Source: Ancylostoma caninum
Taxonomy: Eukaryota > Nematoda > Chromadorea > Rhabditida > Ancylostomatidae
Reading direction: 5' to 3'
NCBI GenBank assembly: GCA_037903475.1
Contig: JBAJFG010000475.1
Coordinates: forward strand, 992,001-1,056,000
Length of the DNA: 64,000 bases
Made by a program: the position numbers and the translations under genes. Position 1 is the stretch's first letter. Every line of letters starts with the position of its first letter. Below, in pieces: positions 1-11,700 of this stretch. Below the pieces are notes generated by a model. The model did no database searches, was not told the DNA's origin, and saw nothing but the letters and a program-made list of their open reading frames with translations.

Positions 1-116
1 CATAAGTGTTGCGGATTAGCTCGAAGGACTTTATCTCAGCGATTCCTTCGTGCGCTCTCAAGAAGACTGGCGGAATTCATTCGAAATAATTTGAACTCTG
101 CTTATTTTCGTGCAGT

Positions 117-189
117 ATTCTGTAATATTTCTTAAAGAGTTCAGGCAGAAGAAGTTGGCGCAGAATGATCACCTCAGCTTTGACCAGAA
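117..189 (+). CDS. candidate internal exon, unrecognised protein
   Basis: A 73-base open segment lies between a good nematode acceptor (TTTTCGTGCAG) and a consensus donor (GTGAGTT). Read from its first base it encodes 24 residues, including FLKEFRQKKLAQND, a charged, coding-like peptide. I do not recognise the family. The rest of the gene would have to lie to the left of the window or in the gene-poor stretch to the right, where I found no partner exon. It could be chance. Confidence 0.3.
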
Positions 190-2708
190 GTGAGTTCTCG
201 TTGCAAAACTTTTTTTTGTACTCATCAGGATCGTCAGGATCACCCTCTTATGGAAAATATAAAGATACTAGTTGTTTTGTAGGAGTTGTCATAGGTACTG
301 AGGTGTCTCTGGTAATGTTAAAATGAGTTTTCAGCTAATTTCTGTGCATTCATTACGTTGAGGATATATAGGCAAAATGATTCCTACATGGATTTTTTGT
401 GTGTTTTTATGTGTGCCGTGTTATATCCTAGAAATTTTGCTCTCGACGACAAATGTCTGAGGCTCCTTTTCATGTACTTCTAGGGCATTTCGGGAGAAAC
501 TTCGGGGCTCTGATACTCTCATACATCCTGAAGAAATATTGAGGTGCTTAAACAGTGCTCAGTGTAGGATGATGCGTCTTGCGCAAATTCCTCTGCATGA
601 ATGGCAATGCACATCTCCAGAATAGCTATGTGGACCCAAAAGTCCACTGTCTTTGAATCTTGCCTTTTAGGCGATAACTCGTTACATTCTCTTGTCAGCA
701 ACACTGTCTCCCTCATGCGACGGATCGTATGAAACTTCATCTCGCAGTGCTACGTCCTACCGTACATTTAGCAGAAATTAATTAACTCTGGCAAGTATTC
801 GCGAAACGACATAATCCCCTGGGGCACTAAATTTCGAAATGATTTCGTTCTGCAAGAACACATTAGATTTTTATGGTATGTCACTAAGCCCCTTGAAATT
901 GGGCTTCTTTCAAAAGAAGCAGGAAGTTCTAAAAGAGTGACGTAAATCGTCATACAATTCATTTCAAATTCAAACGGAACTATTCATTTCAGATCCAAAC
1001 AGAGCTGTAATTTCGAGTCGAAATCGAACTGCCAACCGAGTTGGAAAAAAGTTACACTCTGTTAACCTGAACTGTAGGGGCAAGGCCTCGATCCCTTTCT
1101 CTGGAACATAAATGCGGAATTCACAACTCAAAATGTCCAAACACCTCCTACCTAGATGTCAAGAACAATTACTGTTTCCTTGGTTAGAAACAAGCAGTGA
1201 AATAGTTAACAAAAAATATTCAAAAAATACTAAAAATAAACAATTAAAAAAACTATTACTAGGCTTTCATTTGTTTCTCCCCTCGTCCTCCCCCCCCCTC
1301 TCCTTACGTCCGCATATTCAAAAGAATGAGGAAATGGGTGAGGAAAGCAGATCAGAAGCGACATATAAAAATACATATAACTGATTTCAAAAAATTATCA
1401 TGATTGAATGTACTGATCGTGATTGCGCAGTCAGCTTTTTACTGGATACTTAATCATATTCTTTATCATATTAGACGTCAGCCCAATCCATAGAAAATTG
1501 GCAAAGCTTTTTTCCCAATCTTTTCCTTCTTATCGAAAGTACAATCTCTAGAGCTACTTTGTTAGGCGAGCTTTCACCTTTATAACACCGTTATTGAGCT
1601 TACATTATCTAATACTTGGTGCAGAATGAGGAACAGACACCAAGTGTAATGAAGAATCATCACCTCCTGGAAATTCTTGAGCATAGACAAGGCTGCGACA
1701 CCTCCAGGAACTGACATCTGATCAATGCTCTATCTGCCTAGAGATCTTAACTCTTCTCCGCTTCGAATACATGTGGGTATCAGTTCATTTTAGAGTTCCA
1801 AAAAATGCGATTGATGGAAGGGTCCGTTCATCGGTCTGCTCATCGATCATTGCACGGTGACGATGAGCAGATACATGAATTTGCTCATCGAAAGGGAGCC
1901 AAGTATGGCGCAGAATGGCCATTGAACTTATTGTTAGTCCACGCTGTTGATTCGTCACGGCACGGCATAGCTCCCCTTTTCCCTTCTACATAGAAAGTAC
2001 CACTTATCAGGATTGAAGGTGGAAATTTCATTCGTATTGTTTCCGTGGAAACGCCTAGTTAAACTGCAGGTCAAGCTATGCTCACCATCAACTACAACTT
2101 CTCATTCAATCACGTCATCGTCGCACTCTTATTATTTGCGGCAAAATATTACCAGAACAAAATATTATTAATGTGGTTATATGTAGTATGTATACTGTTA
2201 TAATATGATTGTACTAGTAGTATTATAAGATATATAATGTATGTACTAGCACTATATGAGATATAGTATAATAAGTATAAGAATACTAGAGGAAACTATA
2301 GATGTTCATGTCAATGGTGTTATCTAAGACGTTTTCGTCAAATAATCTTTTTCACCGATCTATAGGTGATCGATGCATACTGCTTCCTTCTCGCTTTGAA
2401 TAACTGTCTTTATTTTGCTCAAATTCTACTTTTATGGTAGTGATATTATGATGGCGGTGGCCTTTCCGCGTCCTCGGGAAGGACGCACCACAACCGTCCC
2501 GCGCGCGCCGAAATCGATGACGTTTGCTGCCGTTGTGCTATTACTTTTCTACCTCATACGGAAAAAGATCATCAGACGGGGAAGAAGAGCGCCCAAAAAT
2601 AGCATTCCGTCGGCAGACGACATCGATTCCGGAGCGCGCGGAGCGGTTGCGTGGCGTCCTTCCTGAGGTGGCGGAGGGGCCACTGCCATCGAGCTCACTG
2701 TATGTTTA
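190..2708. other. no supported gene; AT-rich spacer
   Basis: Only short open frames without family resemblance or paired splice sites were seen. A very AT-rich TA/TAT run lies near 2150-2290. Nothing else in this stretch could be supported. Confidence 0.5.
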
Positions 2709-2710
2709 TA

Positions 2711-3263
2711 GGGGTATCAAAAAGTTTACGGCCTCAACCTGTTCCATCCCTTTTTTCTCAAAACTTTGAGTGCGGTCGTGTAGCGTAAAATCTTCAAATC
2801 CACCATGCCAAGTTTCATGTTCTTATAAGTGGCTTATAAGCTGACTCATTCAATAATAATGGCCCTTTTTTCTAACCTAACCATAGTGGGTTCCACATGC
2901 TTTTCGACAGCGCACCCGTCCACAGATTAAGAGTTGCGCTTGCTGCCACACGAGAACGTGGATTCGAATTAGTGAATCACATGTCCTATAGTTTGAACCT
3001 TGCACCCAGCATCTATTTTCTGTCTGGTAATTTGAAACAGCATCTTCGCACGATGGGACTGGATGTCGAAAACGTCAAAAAGTCGGCTGTTGAAAGATAC
3101 TCTGAGTCAAATGAGAAAAGCAGCTCTTTGAACGGTTTAAGAAAATTCAGATCGAGCCATGAAAGGTGTATTAGTGTTCGAGGGACCTATATTTTACTAC
3201 AACAAAATTTCGTCGCTGTAGATCTTTTGGAAGTACTCTAGGCCGGAAACTTTTTGATACCCC
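2711..3263 (+). mobile_element. internally deleted mariner-like element
   Basis: The 553-bp element is bounded by terminal inverted repeats of about 24 bp with one mismatch (GGGGTATCAAAAAGTTT at each end). Each end is flanked by the dinucleotide TA, at 2709-2710 and 3264-3265, as expected for Tc1/mariner target duplications. It keeps only the C-terminal third of a transposase; the N-terminal DNA-binding domain and first catalytic Asp are missing. The size, TIRs and protein remnant together make the assignment firm. The element cannot be autonomous. Confidence 0.88.
2897..3241 (+). pseudogene. mariner transposase C-terminal fragment, degenerate
   Basis: The open frame of 114 codons matches the mariner transposase C-terminus. 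It has DSAPVH where the family has DNAPVH (second catalytic Asp kept), then YSLNLAPSIYF where the family has YSPDLAPSDYF (third catalytic Asp replaced by Ile), then a degenerate RW-KCI-like region (RSSHERCISVRGTY). The stop codon overlaps the inner edge of the right TIR, as is common in mariners. Loss of the third Asp and of the whole N-terminal half means no activity is expected. Confidence 0.8.
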
Positions 3264-5364
3264 TATAGTAGGTCACGTTTAACATAAAGCGCCGGTTCAC
3301 CTCAGGGTATCCCCTACCAGCAGCGACACGAGCAAAAAATGCTGAGTAAAGTCGCTGACCGATGCGTTCAAGTGGTTAGAGTTCAAGTCATCCAACTTTC
3401 CTCCGAGTGCTTTCCCAAGTAATTCATTTTCTGGAGGAGTTGTGATAATTCCGGTTATCAACAGAGCCTACCAAGCATACTGTTTGAAATTCAAGCGAAT
3501 GAGGTTTACTTGATGGAACCAGAGAGAGTTAGAATCTATTTTTGAATTTTCGGCAGCGTCCTGAATCAAACGTGACTTGTGAGCCGGAGCACTGCGCCAT
3601 TGAGACGTTTTGAAATGACATCCTAACTGAGTTTAACTCCAACAAAGCAATATTCTTCAGAGGAAAAACGAGTGTTGTTGCTGTATTTCTGGCCACCTTG
3701 TATTTGTGAGAGTACAGAGTAGGCCGTAAGTTATTGTATATTGTAGTGTTCAGTGCTCATTTCTCTGCAGTGCAGGTGTGTTTTTGCCTGTTTATATCAA
3801 ATGGGTGAGGAACCCACAAGTGCCTGAGTCACTTTGGTTATCATCTACTTTTGAACCATGTCTTGGAGACCATTCGCTGCCCTCGTATCATTCTCCTTTC
3901 TCTCGGAATTTTTGTAGACCATCATTGGCTGCTTTTCTCGAGAAGTTGAGGAATTAATCATTGTTTTTTTTTTGTTCCTGGGATGAAATTTCTTGAATAA
4001 TGCCTTCCATGGCATTCCGTCAAACAAACGCTCCTGGTTGGCAAAATTAAGAAATTGTCCCCCTCCCGGTCATGTATTTGCTGGAAAATTCAATCATTTC
4101 TGGAAATGAATGAAATTTTGCGCAAATGTTGCATGACGAGTCGGTGTTTGATTGTGCAGCAACAAAGGGAGAGTTTCCTGCATGGCTCGCTGCGAACGTG
4201 AAAAGTACGATACGAGGTGTAGATCGGGATACGTTTGCTGGCATTCCAGTGAATGTGTAGTATCTCTCCGAAGAGCAAAATCTCGAAAGGGGTCTATTCT
4301 TGTCGTAGCATTGACATGAAACTTTCGCTATCAAATACCACTTCCATCCACAGTAGTACCTCCGATCAAAAATCTCTGCGGGCCAAGACGCCATTTCCAT
4401 ACCTCCCCTAAGTCATATGCGACTATCTAGTACATGAATACTCACGATGACTTGTAAAAATGGCGCTGGATCACAAAATGCGTTGTCAACACCTAGCAAA
4501 CACAAAAATATAAGTGCAGGATCAGGACGTGATCGTGAACAGACGGCTGTATTAGGTGCTGCGCCTATCGTAGTGCTAGAATACAAATTTCAGAGTTGAG
4601 ACGCAGACGGGAGAGGAGGAGGGAAATTTTCGCAGGAAATCGATGAGGCAGCATTCGAATTCCGAAAATAGGTTTGTGTGGAAAATCAAGTTCAAGTTTG
4701 AACCAGGCATCTAAAGATATTAATAAGGAGACATCAAAAATTAGGCTATAACTGATTTTTTATCTCTTTTCGAATGCAATTCAGGAAAGCCTGCCCCATC
4801 ATTCTCAGAGGGAAGCCCGGAGGGTGGGGACGGAGATGTCGAGGGGGAGAGAGGGCACTCTCCCAATGCAGCTTCTGGCATTACTCAGGCTGCGCTTCAC
4901 AATTTACTTATTTATTATTTATATTTGCTTTGTGCATCTATGATAACTCACAAAAGAGGATGTGCTTCCATGAAGTTGAATCGCCTGTTACTGTACAGCA
5001 TTTTTTTAATTCAAGTAATCTATGTTTTCCAAAATTTCGGACAATTCGAATATTCGAACAACAGGAAATTTGAATTATCCAATCATTCATTTGGAATGAT
5101 TTGTCGAAACATCACTTATTTCAGAAATCATACTTATTACAAGTGCTGAGTATACGTGCGGAACCAGTACATTACTCGAAGCGTAAATATGCTCTTTATG
5201 ACGCCTGATGTGTGCCGACGTAGCGGTGGTATTTACCCCTTCTAGCCTAGAAATTGGAGCTCATCTAGTATGCAAGATTGCTGAAATTCGTTGCATCAAT
5301 TCATTTTCACGCTCTTGCTCCTTAATATGGACAATTTATTCATGAGAGGGTTATGGGTCACTCA
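3264..5364. other. no supported gene
   Basis: A minus-strand open frame of 117 codons at 4047-4400 has no recognised motif and no convincing splice or start context. Nothing else was seen. Confidence 0.4.
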
Positions 5365-5540
5365 CCTCCTAGGCGCGTCAGGCCCGGTAAGACCGTGCAC
5401 ACAAACCCGAGGTCATCTTTCACCTTAGATGAGTAATAGGCTGCTGGAGTGAGTGAATCCACGTTTTGAGCCAGGTTTGGCTGTTTGTTCCTAAGTTCAA
5501 AAACGCAAAGCGGCCTGACGCCGCGCGTGCGGCTGGTGCT
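5365..5540. mobile_element. short MITE-like repeat, copy 1 of family at 28.5 kb
   Basis: Inverted ends GCGCGTCAGGCCC and GGCCTGACGCCGCGCG frame a ~170-bp unit. The inner right side carries AAGTTCAAAAACGCAAAGCG. The same arrangement (AAGTTCAAAAAGACGAAACG next to GGCCTGACGC) occurs at 28,536-28,738, so this is a dispersed family. No coding content was seen. Confidence 0.6.
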
Positions 5541-5787
5541 CTGATAACTGTGCAGCAAGAACGCTGCTCGAACGGCGGTTCGAGTAGAAACCTTAGCAGC
5601 AACAGTTCCAGTTACTGCCATCCCCCCCCCCCCCCAACTGCTGCCATCGCTCAGCAATTGTTGCTAATGGGAGGTTAGAGCAGCAATCGAGGGGAGGATG
5701 GCAGCAAGTGGAAACCTTTGCTGCTAGCTTTTCTACTCAAACCGTTACGCCGTTCGGGCTGCGTTCGTGCTGCACGATTATCGGAGT
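5538..5787. repeat. imperfect inverted repeat with poly-C centre
   Basis: The left arm (5538-5608) and right arm (5710-5787) are complementary over about 70 bp with scattered mismatches. Both contain GCAGCA-GAACGC and GAGTAGAAA-type blocks. The spacer holds a run of about 14 C and GCAGCAA/GCTGCC repeats. It abuts the right end of the preceding short repeat, so the two may be one compound foldback element. Confidence 0.6.
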
Positions 5788-5795
5788 GAGTGCCC

Positions 5796-8700
5796 GTAGA
5801 CGCATGGGAGCTCGGCGGAACAGCCTTGATCACTTCGAACTCTCAGGTAGTGGAGGAGTTTCCTCAGGAGAAATTGTAACACTTCACTGTAACCTTCTCC
5901 ATCACTTGTCAACGCTTGATCACACGAATATCATTAACGAACTTTGCACGTAAACCCTTCCATTCTGGCTCACTTATATAGGGTGTTCAGGAGCGTTGAT
6001 AAATCCGGCTGCACAGGTTTTCACGCCGTAATTCCGCCACGCCTCTAAAAAGTTGCTGCCTGCAGCCGGTGCATCCCCATTATATCCGAACGAGTCCAGC
6101 TTTGCGTTCCAGGTGTGTCCTCGCATATGTGTAAAAACGCTCCAGAATTGTGACACTTCCGTCGCGACAAATCGGCCAATTGTCACGGCCCACGATAACA
6201 GCAGTGATTGGCCAGAAGGTGCAAAACAACACATTTCCCCGGGAATCATCGATTCACTCATTTAGGATTTAGTTCTTCTTATTCGTGCTCTGTTCCTTGA
6301 AAACCGCTAGTCCCATCAGTGAGCAGAAGATATACAGGAAATTGCTTCGTGTATGGCAGCTCCTTCCAACATCTGCCTTGTCTGTCAGCGTACCCTGTCT
6401 ACTGATGCGGTGTTTTCATTGTATCCAATCCATTTCACTTGAATTGAAATTGGTTAGTACCACAGCAAGTGTAAGTGCAGATAGTAAGCCCATAAGTAAG
6501 TATAGCTTCCACACTTGTGACCGAAGAATTTCTTCTAGAAAATGTCCGATTATTTCATTCGTTCGGTTAAAAAAATGCTGAACAATCCATTAGTTCGATT
6601 TTTGTCAAGTCATGGTTTATTCGAAGAATTCGTTTGTTAGACTAAAAAATGGTATGAAATTTCTGATGTACGAATAACCGATTCATTCACACATCGTAAA
6701 ACGTAGAGTATTCGGACCACTCATATTCTGTATAGTTGAAATCCTACAAATTCGAATTATTCGAAAGTTCGAGAATTCGAAAAATCGTTGAATATGCACA
6801 TGTATAATCTCCTGTAGGACGAATTGCTTCGACTGTAACAATAGATTTTGGTTTTGATTTTGCCTTGGTTACCGGAAATTCACCGCAAATTGGAAAAGAG
6901 AGACTCATTACGTCAGGGGAAAGCTCCATGCGAGAGCTTTCCGAAATTTCCTTTCTATTGAAATTTGAGGGAAAAATTTGACCCAAAATTTGTCTCAGAA
7001 TATTTCCTAGACTTAGCACCTATGGGTATAATGAGCAATCGGTAGAACTGATGCTCCAAACTTGTCTCAAATTGTTATTTTCCACCACACTCTTCACTTC
7101 TAATTGCTGTGGAGCACTTTGGAGAGCGCCGTGAACAACAAGAACTGTGAAAAATGTGCGCGAGTGACCTTTGCATATCAGTGGGGGTTGAGTTTCGATA
7201 GATGCCATCTTCTAAGCATAAATGGGATATAAAAAAGAAGAATTAAAAGTATATGAATGTTTGTGGAATTCTTGCTATAATCCGATGTAGCGTAGAGCAT
7301 AGCATGATACTATAGGTATACGCATGGTGCACTCGTTGTACAATCGATTCCTAGGACACTCAGTGGCTGCGTCTTTTTGAGACTTCAACATTAGAAGAAC
7401 GCTATGACCACTCTCATCACAACGGCACCCCATTTTCTTGCAAAATATGTATAAAAAAGCGTTTTGAACCCCTTCTGTCTGGGATGTTCGAGTGTCCCTG
7501 GTGACAGCTAGCACAAGAAGTTGCGAATTTGTGGCGTGCAGTGGCACCGGTAGTGTTCACCACAGGCTTCTTGTATCACGGGAGTTCAACTCTCACAGCT
7601 AGCTGTCATAACGCTTAGCTCGGACTTCTCAAAAAAAGGAGTGAAAAGGAAAGAGTTTTCTCGCTTTTCTGCGAGTGAAAATATATTGCACTGTGATCAG
7701 CGTTGCCTCTCAGCATCCATACCAAGGTGAAACCAAGGACTTTAGGTGCCTTGGGTAAGTTAGGCTGCGGCTCGAAGGTATGGTTTCACTGAAAATGCGC
7801 ATAACATCATATTCCCACTATCATGTACTACAAGTGCCCTCTAGAAATACAAGCAGTGCAATCCTCCATGTGTGGGCATTATTTTGCCATGGTAGTCTTG
7901 GCGCCTGCAGAGATGAATGCGTACAACGATTTGTGTAGCGGATGAGGGCAGATAAGATAGCTCGAGCACGTCTTCCTTGTTAATTCTAGAATTTTCGAGG
8001 GATGATCCGTTTTAATCCGCTACTTGAAAAAAGACGCTTGTCGCGGATGCATACATACTTCAATCTTCTGCAGAGGGGCAGGGGAGCTTTGCTGAAAAAA
8101 GAGCGAGAGATGCTTAGTGATCCATCTCATGTGCGCGCTGGACCATTTTTGTCTTTCCCGTTTTTGTTGTGGCCTCAGGAGCTCTGCTGGCCAGCGGCTC
8201 CCAACTCACTTGCACTTTTTCATAAGATCACTGTCGCATTCAATCGCTGATTCCGAGGAAAAACGTTTCAAAAGTACAACGATGTGATAACAGAGTCCCT
8301 TGATTCTTCCGTCTCAGAGTCCTCTCTGCCTTAGCTAGTGATGGGAATTATACTGTTCACAATTGTGAAAATTTGTTAACATCAATGTCCAACAGTAAAT
8401 TTGTTGGTCTTGTTCCTGACAAAGTGTTTTTCAATTTTTTTTTGAAAAATGGGCCGGAAAATCAAAAAAAATCAGGATGAAGACTTCAAGAAAATTCGAA
8501 GCGACTTTCTTCTTTGCATTGCTAAGGAATAGTTGATAGCATCTAGCCCGGTTTTCTTCAAGGCACTTTATAAACAAATAAACAACTAAATGATTGAGTA
8601 ATAATTTGTCCTATGTAGATAACTCAATAGCTAATGATTATTTTTTGTATTGTATATTTTCTCTTATTTTTCATACGTATTCATAAAAGCAGGCTTTAGT

Positions 8701-11700
8701 AGTGTTCACTATACCACAACACTTGCACAGGTAATTTCTGTCCATTTTGGATACGCTTTTCCCACATGTATGACAACCACCACTGTGCTATCCATTTTTT
8801 CTTGCCTCCCGGGCTACTAATTTTTCAAAACTTTTCCTCCTTCAAAAGATTTCTCATGCTATTTCTCGGGCGCTTTCGTCGACGACGAACTGCCCTTGGC
8901 TTAAAGGCAGTTTTGCGTGATTTATAGTACTCTAGAGTTTTACCATCGCTTTTATGGCTTCTTGTGGCTATTCATTGGGAAGATTTATCAACGTCTATCA
9001 ATCTTGACACGAGATTTATGTAGTTCCTCTGTTCATGATTGCACAACGAAAGAAAGAGGCTTGGCAGAGAAGTGCTCTTTGTCAGAACGCTGTTCTAGGA
9101 AAATGAATTCTGACTGAATTCCAGAAATTCCCCCTAAGATAAAACGCCTGTTGTGGCCAGAAAATTCCCAAATTAGTTACAGGTAATAATAGTTAGGCAT
9201 TGCTGTTAGCACCTAGAGTCTTCATGTGGTAATATCCTAATGGGCGCCCCGAATTCTCCACAAAATAAAGGACTCGGTTTGGGTTTTCCTGCACTTTTGG
9301 TAAAAATCGTGTATATCACTACGATGAGCGTTTCCTGAAAGCTTTCCTAAATGGAATCCTTCATAAGGATTCCAAGGTGGTACACTGCTTTGAAGTACCA
9401 TCTATGATATCCAATTTCTAACTTACTTGCTGCTATTTACGAACCGCTTTTCAAAGGAGAATGTCACAGAATTTGGCAGAAATTAAAAGAAAAACGTTTC
9501 TACTTTCCACTTACTAAGATGCATTCCTGGATTTTAATAGGGAGCAAGTTTGGAATGTGCTTCTGATAAAATAAGCACTCTATTCAGGCATAATTGCATA
9601 GTAATTAACTTCGTATGCTCATGAAATCAGTACGGAAAACGTAAAATTTTCTTGATCTTGTCAATAGTACAAAGTCCTTCGGTTAGGTTCACGATTTACG
9701 ACGATTTTTGGAAATCTATGGTTCTATGAAATACGAAGTTTTGTGTTTCATGCACGCTTGATCTAGTAGTTATGAATGTTAACTTAGCAAAAGCAAGCTA
9801 CCAAACCAACTCTCACGTCCTGCGCCTCTTAGCATTGTGTAATCTACATGTAATATGACCGATAACCCTAATCATCGTTGGTTCGCCTGGCTATCATTTC
9901 ATCAATTCCAGCCCTGATTGTTAGTACTAGTGCAGCCTCTTCGTGTTCGCCGTCCTATCCGAAAAAATAGTGGCATGCCCATCACGAGCTTCGCCGACAT
10001 GTTTAAGAACGCTGCGCACGTAATTCTGTTCAGTTTTTCGTCCTTCGCCCTGCAGAAAGTGCACGCGTCGACGAAATCCCATCGCAGGTTTCGTTTATCC
10101 GAGGATTAGATGTTTTTCTCGTGAAATCCGGGATGTATCCGAAGCTTGAGAGTGTTTTGTCGGAGATCCCGTGGAACTCGACTAATGGCACGTCGCACCA
10201 GTAACATATCGCCTGCATTCATCTAAAATGGAAGCCAGTGATACTAAGCGAAGCACATCGTCAACGGATCAATCATCATTGCTGGAGCATATCCGACCTT
10301 TTGCTACTCTAGGATATCGCTCTTTGCTCTGCACCTCTTCGTCCTTTCCGGTAGATTTCTGAAACTCAGAAATGATCTTGTATGTGGAAAGCTGCGATGT
10401 GCCTCATTTTTCACAATTCTAGCCATGGTACGTTTCTTATATGTTGGTGTGTCGAAAATCGTTGGCATATTACTCATTCGCTTCACTGAGTTAGTTATCA
10501 TAGCCATTATTTAGTGAGCAGATGAGAAATAATGTCAAAAACTTGCTGCAAGAGATACAAAAATCGTTCATGTGCCCTGCAAAAAATTATTCCCCCGAAA
10601 AAGTTTAGAATCCGACAGGAGATTTGCTTATTTACCGTAAATAGACTGAATAAAAGCCTCTTATTAGAAATCTTCCGGGAGAAAAGAATTATTGGGCCGT
10701 GAAAGAAGTTGTAGCCTATTTCTGACTTTGAATTTGCTTCTTCGTCGTCCAAGCGCATTCGGATGATTTTTACTGCTGTATAGTGGTCGTACACAGTTGG
10801 TTAAATTACGAAAAATGGAAGAGAGGAGCGGATTTGAAAAACATTTCTTTAGAACATTTTTAAAGACCTTTACCTGTAAGAAAATTCCTTTAGGAAATCT
10901 AGAGTAGGAATGAATTTTTGTTCATTTACCGTGAGTTCATACGAAGCAGGCTGCTCACTAAGGGGTTCGAACACGATCAGCTAACTATCCATGGCTCAAG
11001 AGGTTCATAGATTTTTCTGAGTTCTGTTAAATAACATTGTTGCGAAGCCAAGCTCAAAAAATGGTAGCCTTTTTCGTCTTTTTCGGAGGAATCAATTGAC
11101 ATACTACAGTTAAGTTGTTAGACATTCATACTTTTTTCCGAGGTTGTCCTCATATTTCACAAGCCGCACAGAAAGCGTGCAACCGACTCCAAAATTTTTT
11201 TTCCAATCTTCTGATGGATTATTTTGCATGCTACCTCCTAATCTGCAGGGTTTGGAAGTGAATTTGTCAGCATTCCTCATCTTTCCATCATTCAAATTAT
11301 TGGCAGAGAAATACTTGCACTTGTAGCTCGGGTACGGTGTCCTTCATGAAAACGACCTGATTTGCCAACATCGTGCATTCTCTGAAACTATCGATACGAA
11401 TTAGGATGTCTGGGTTTTGCTGTACTGCAGTAAATTGGTGGAGCTTTCCACTACCAGTGGTAAAGGGAAAATTTGGGGACGTTGGAAAATTGAGCAAGAA
11501 GGAAGATTTGCTTCTGTGTCACTTCATTTGATTATTTCCACTTCCGATTGAATTTTGCTCCCTTCACTTTTCTAAAATTCATAAAAGATAAATATATGCA
11601 TGAGAATGGGTGGAAGGAAGTGAGAGTAAGGCTAAATAAAAGGGTTAGCGACTATAGGTTCCACATCTAGTAGTATTTTATTTGTGTAGAATGTCCATGA

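Noticed and set aside
4047..4400. 117-codon minus-strand frame
   Set aside because: No transposase, domain or splice motif recognised.
9353..9373. Perfect 9-bp-arm palindrome
   Set aside because: Too short to separate from chance in a 64-kb window; no neighbouring gene to terminate or regulate.
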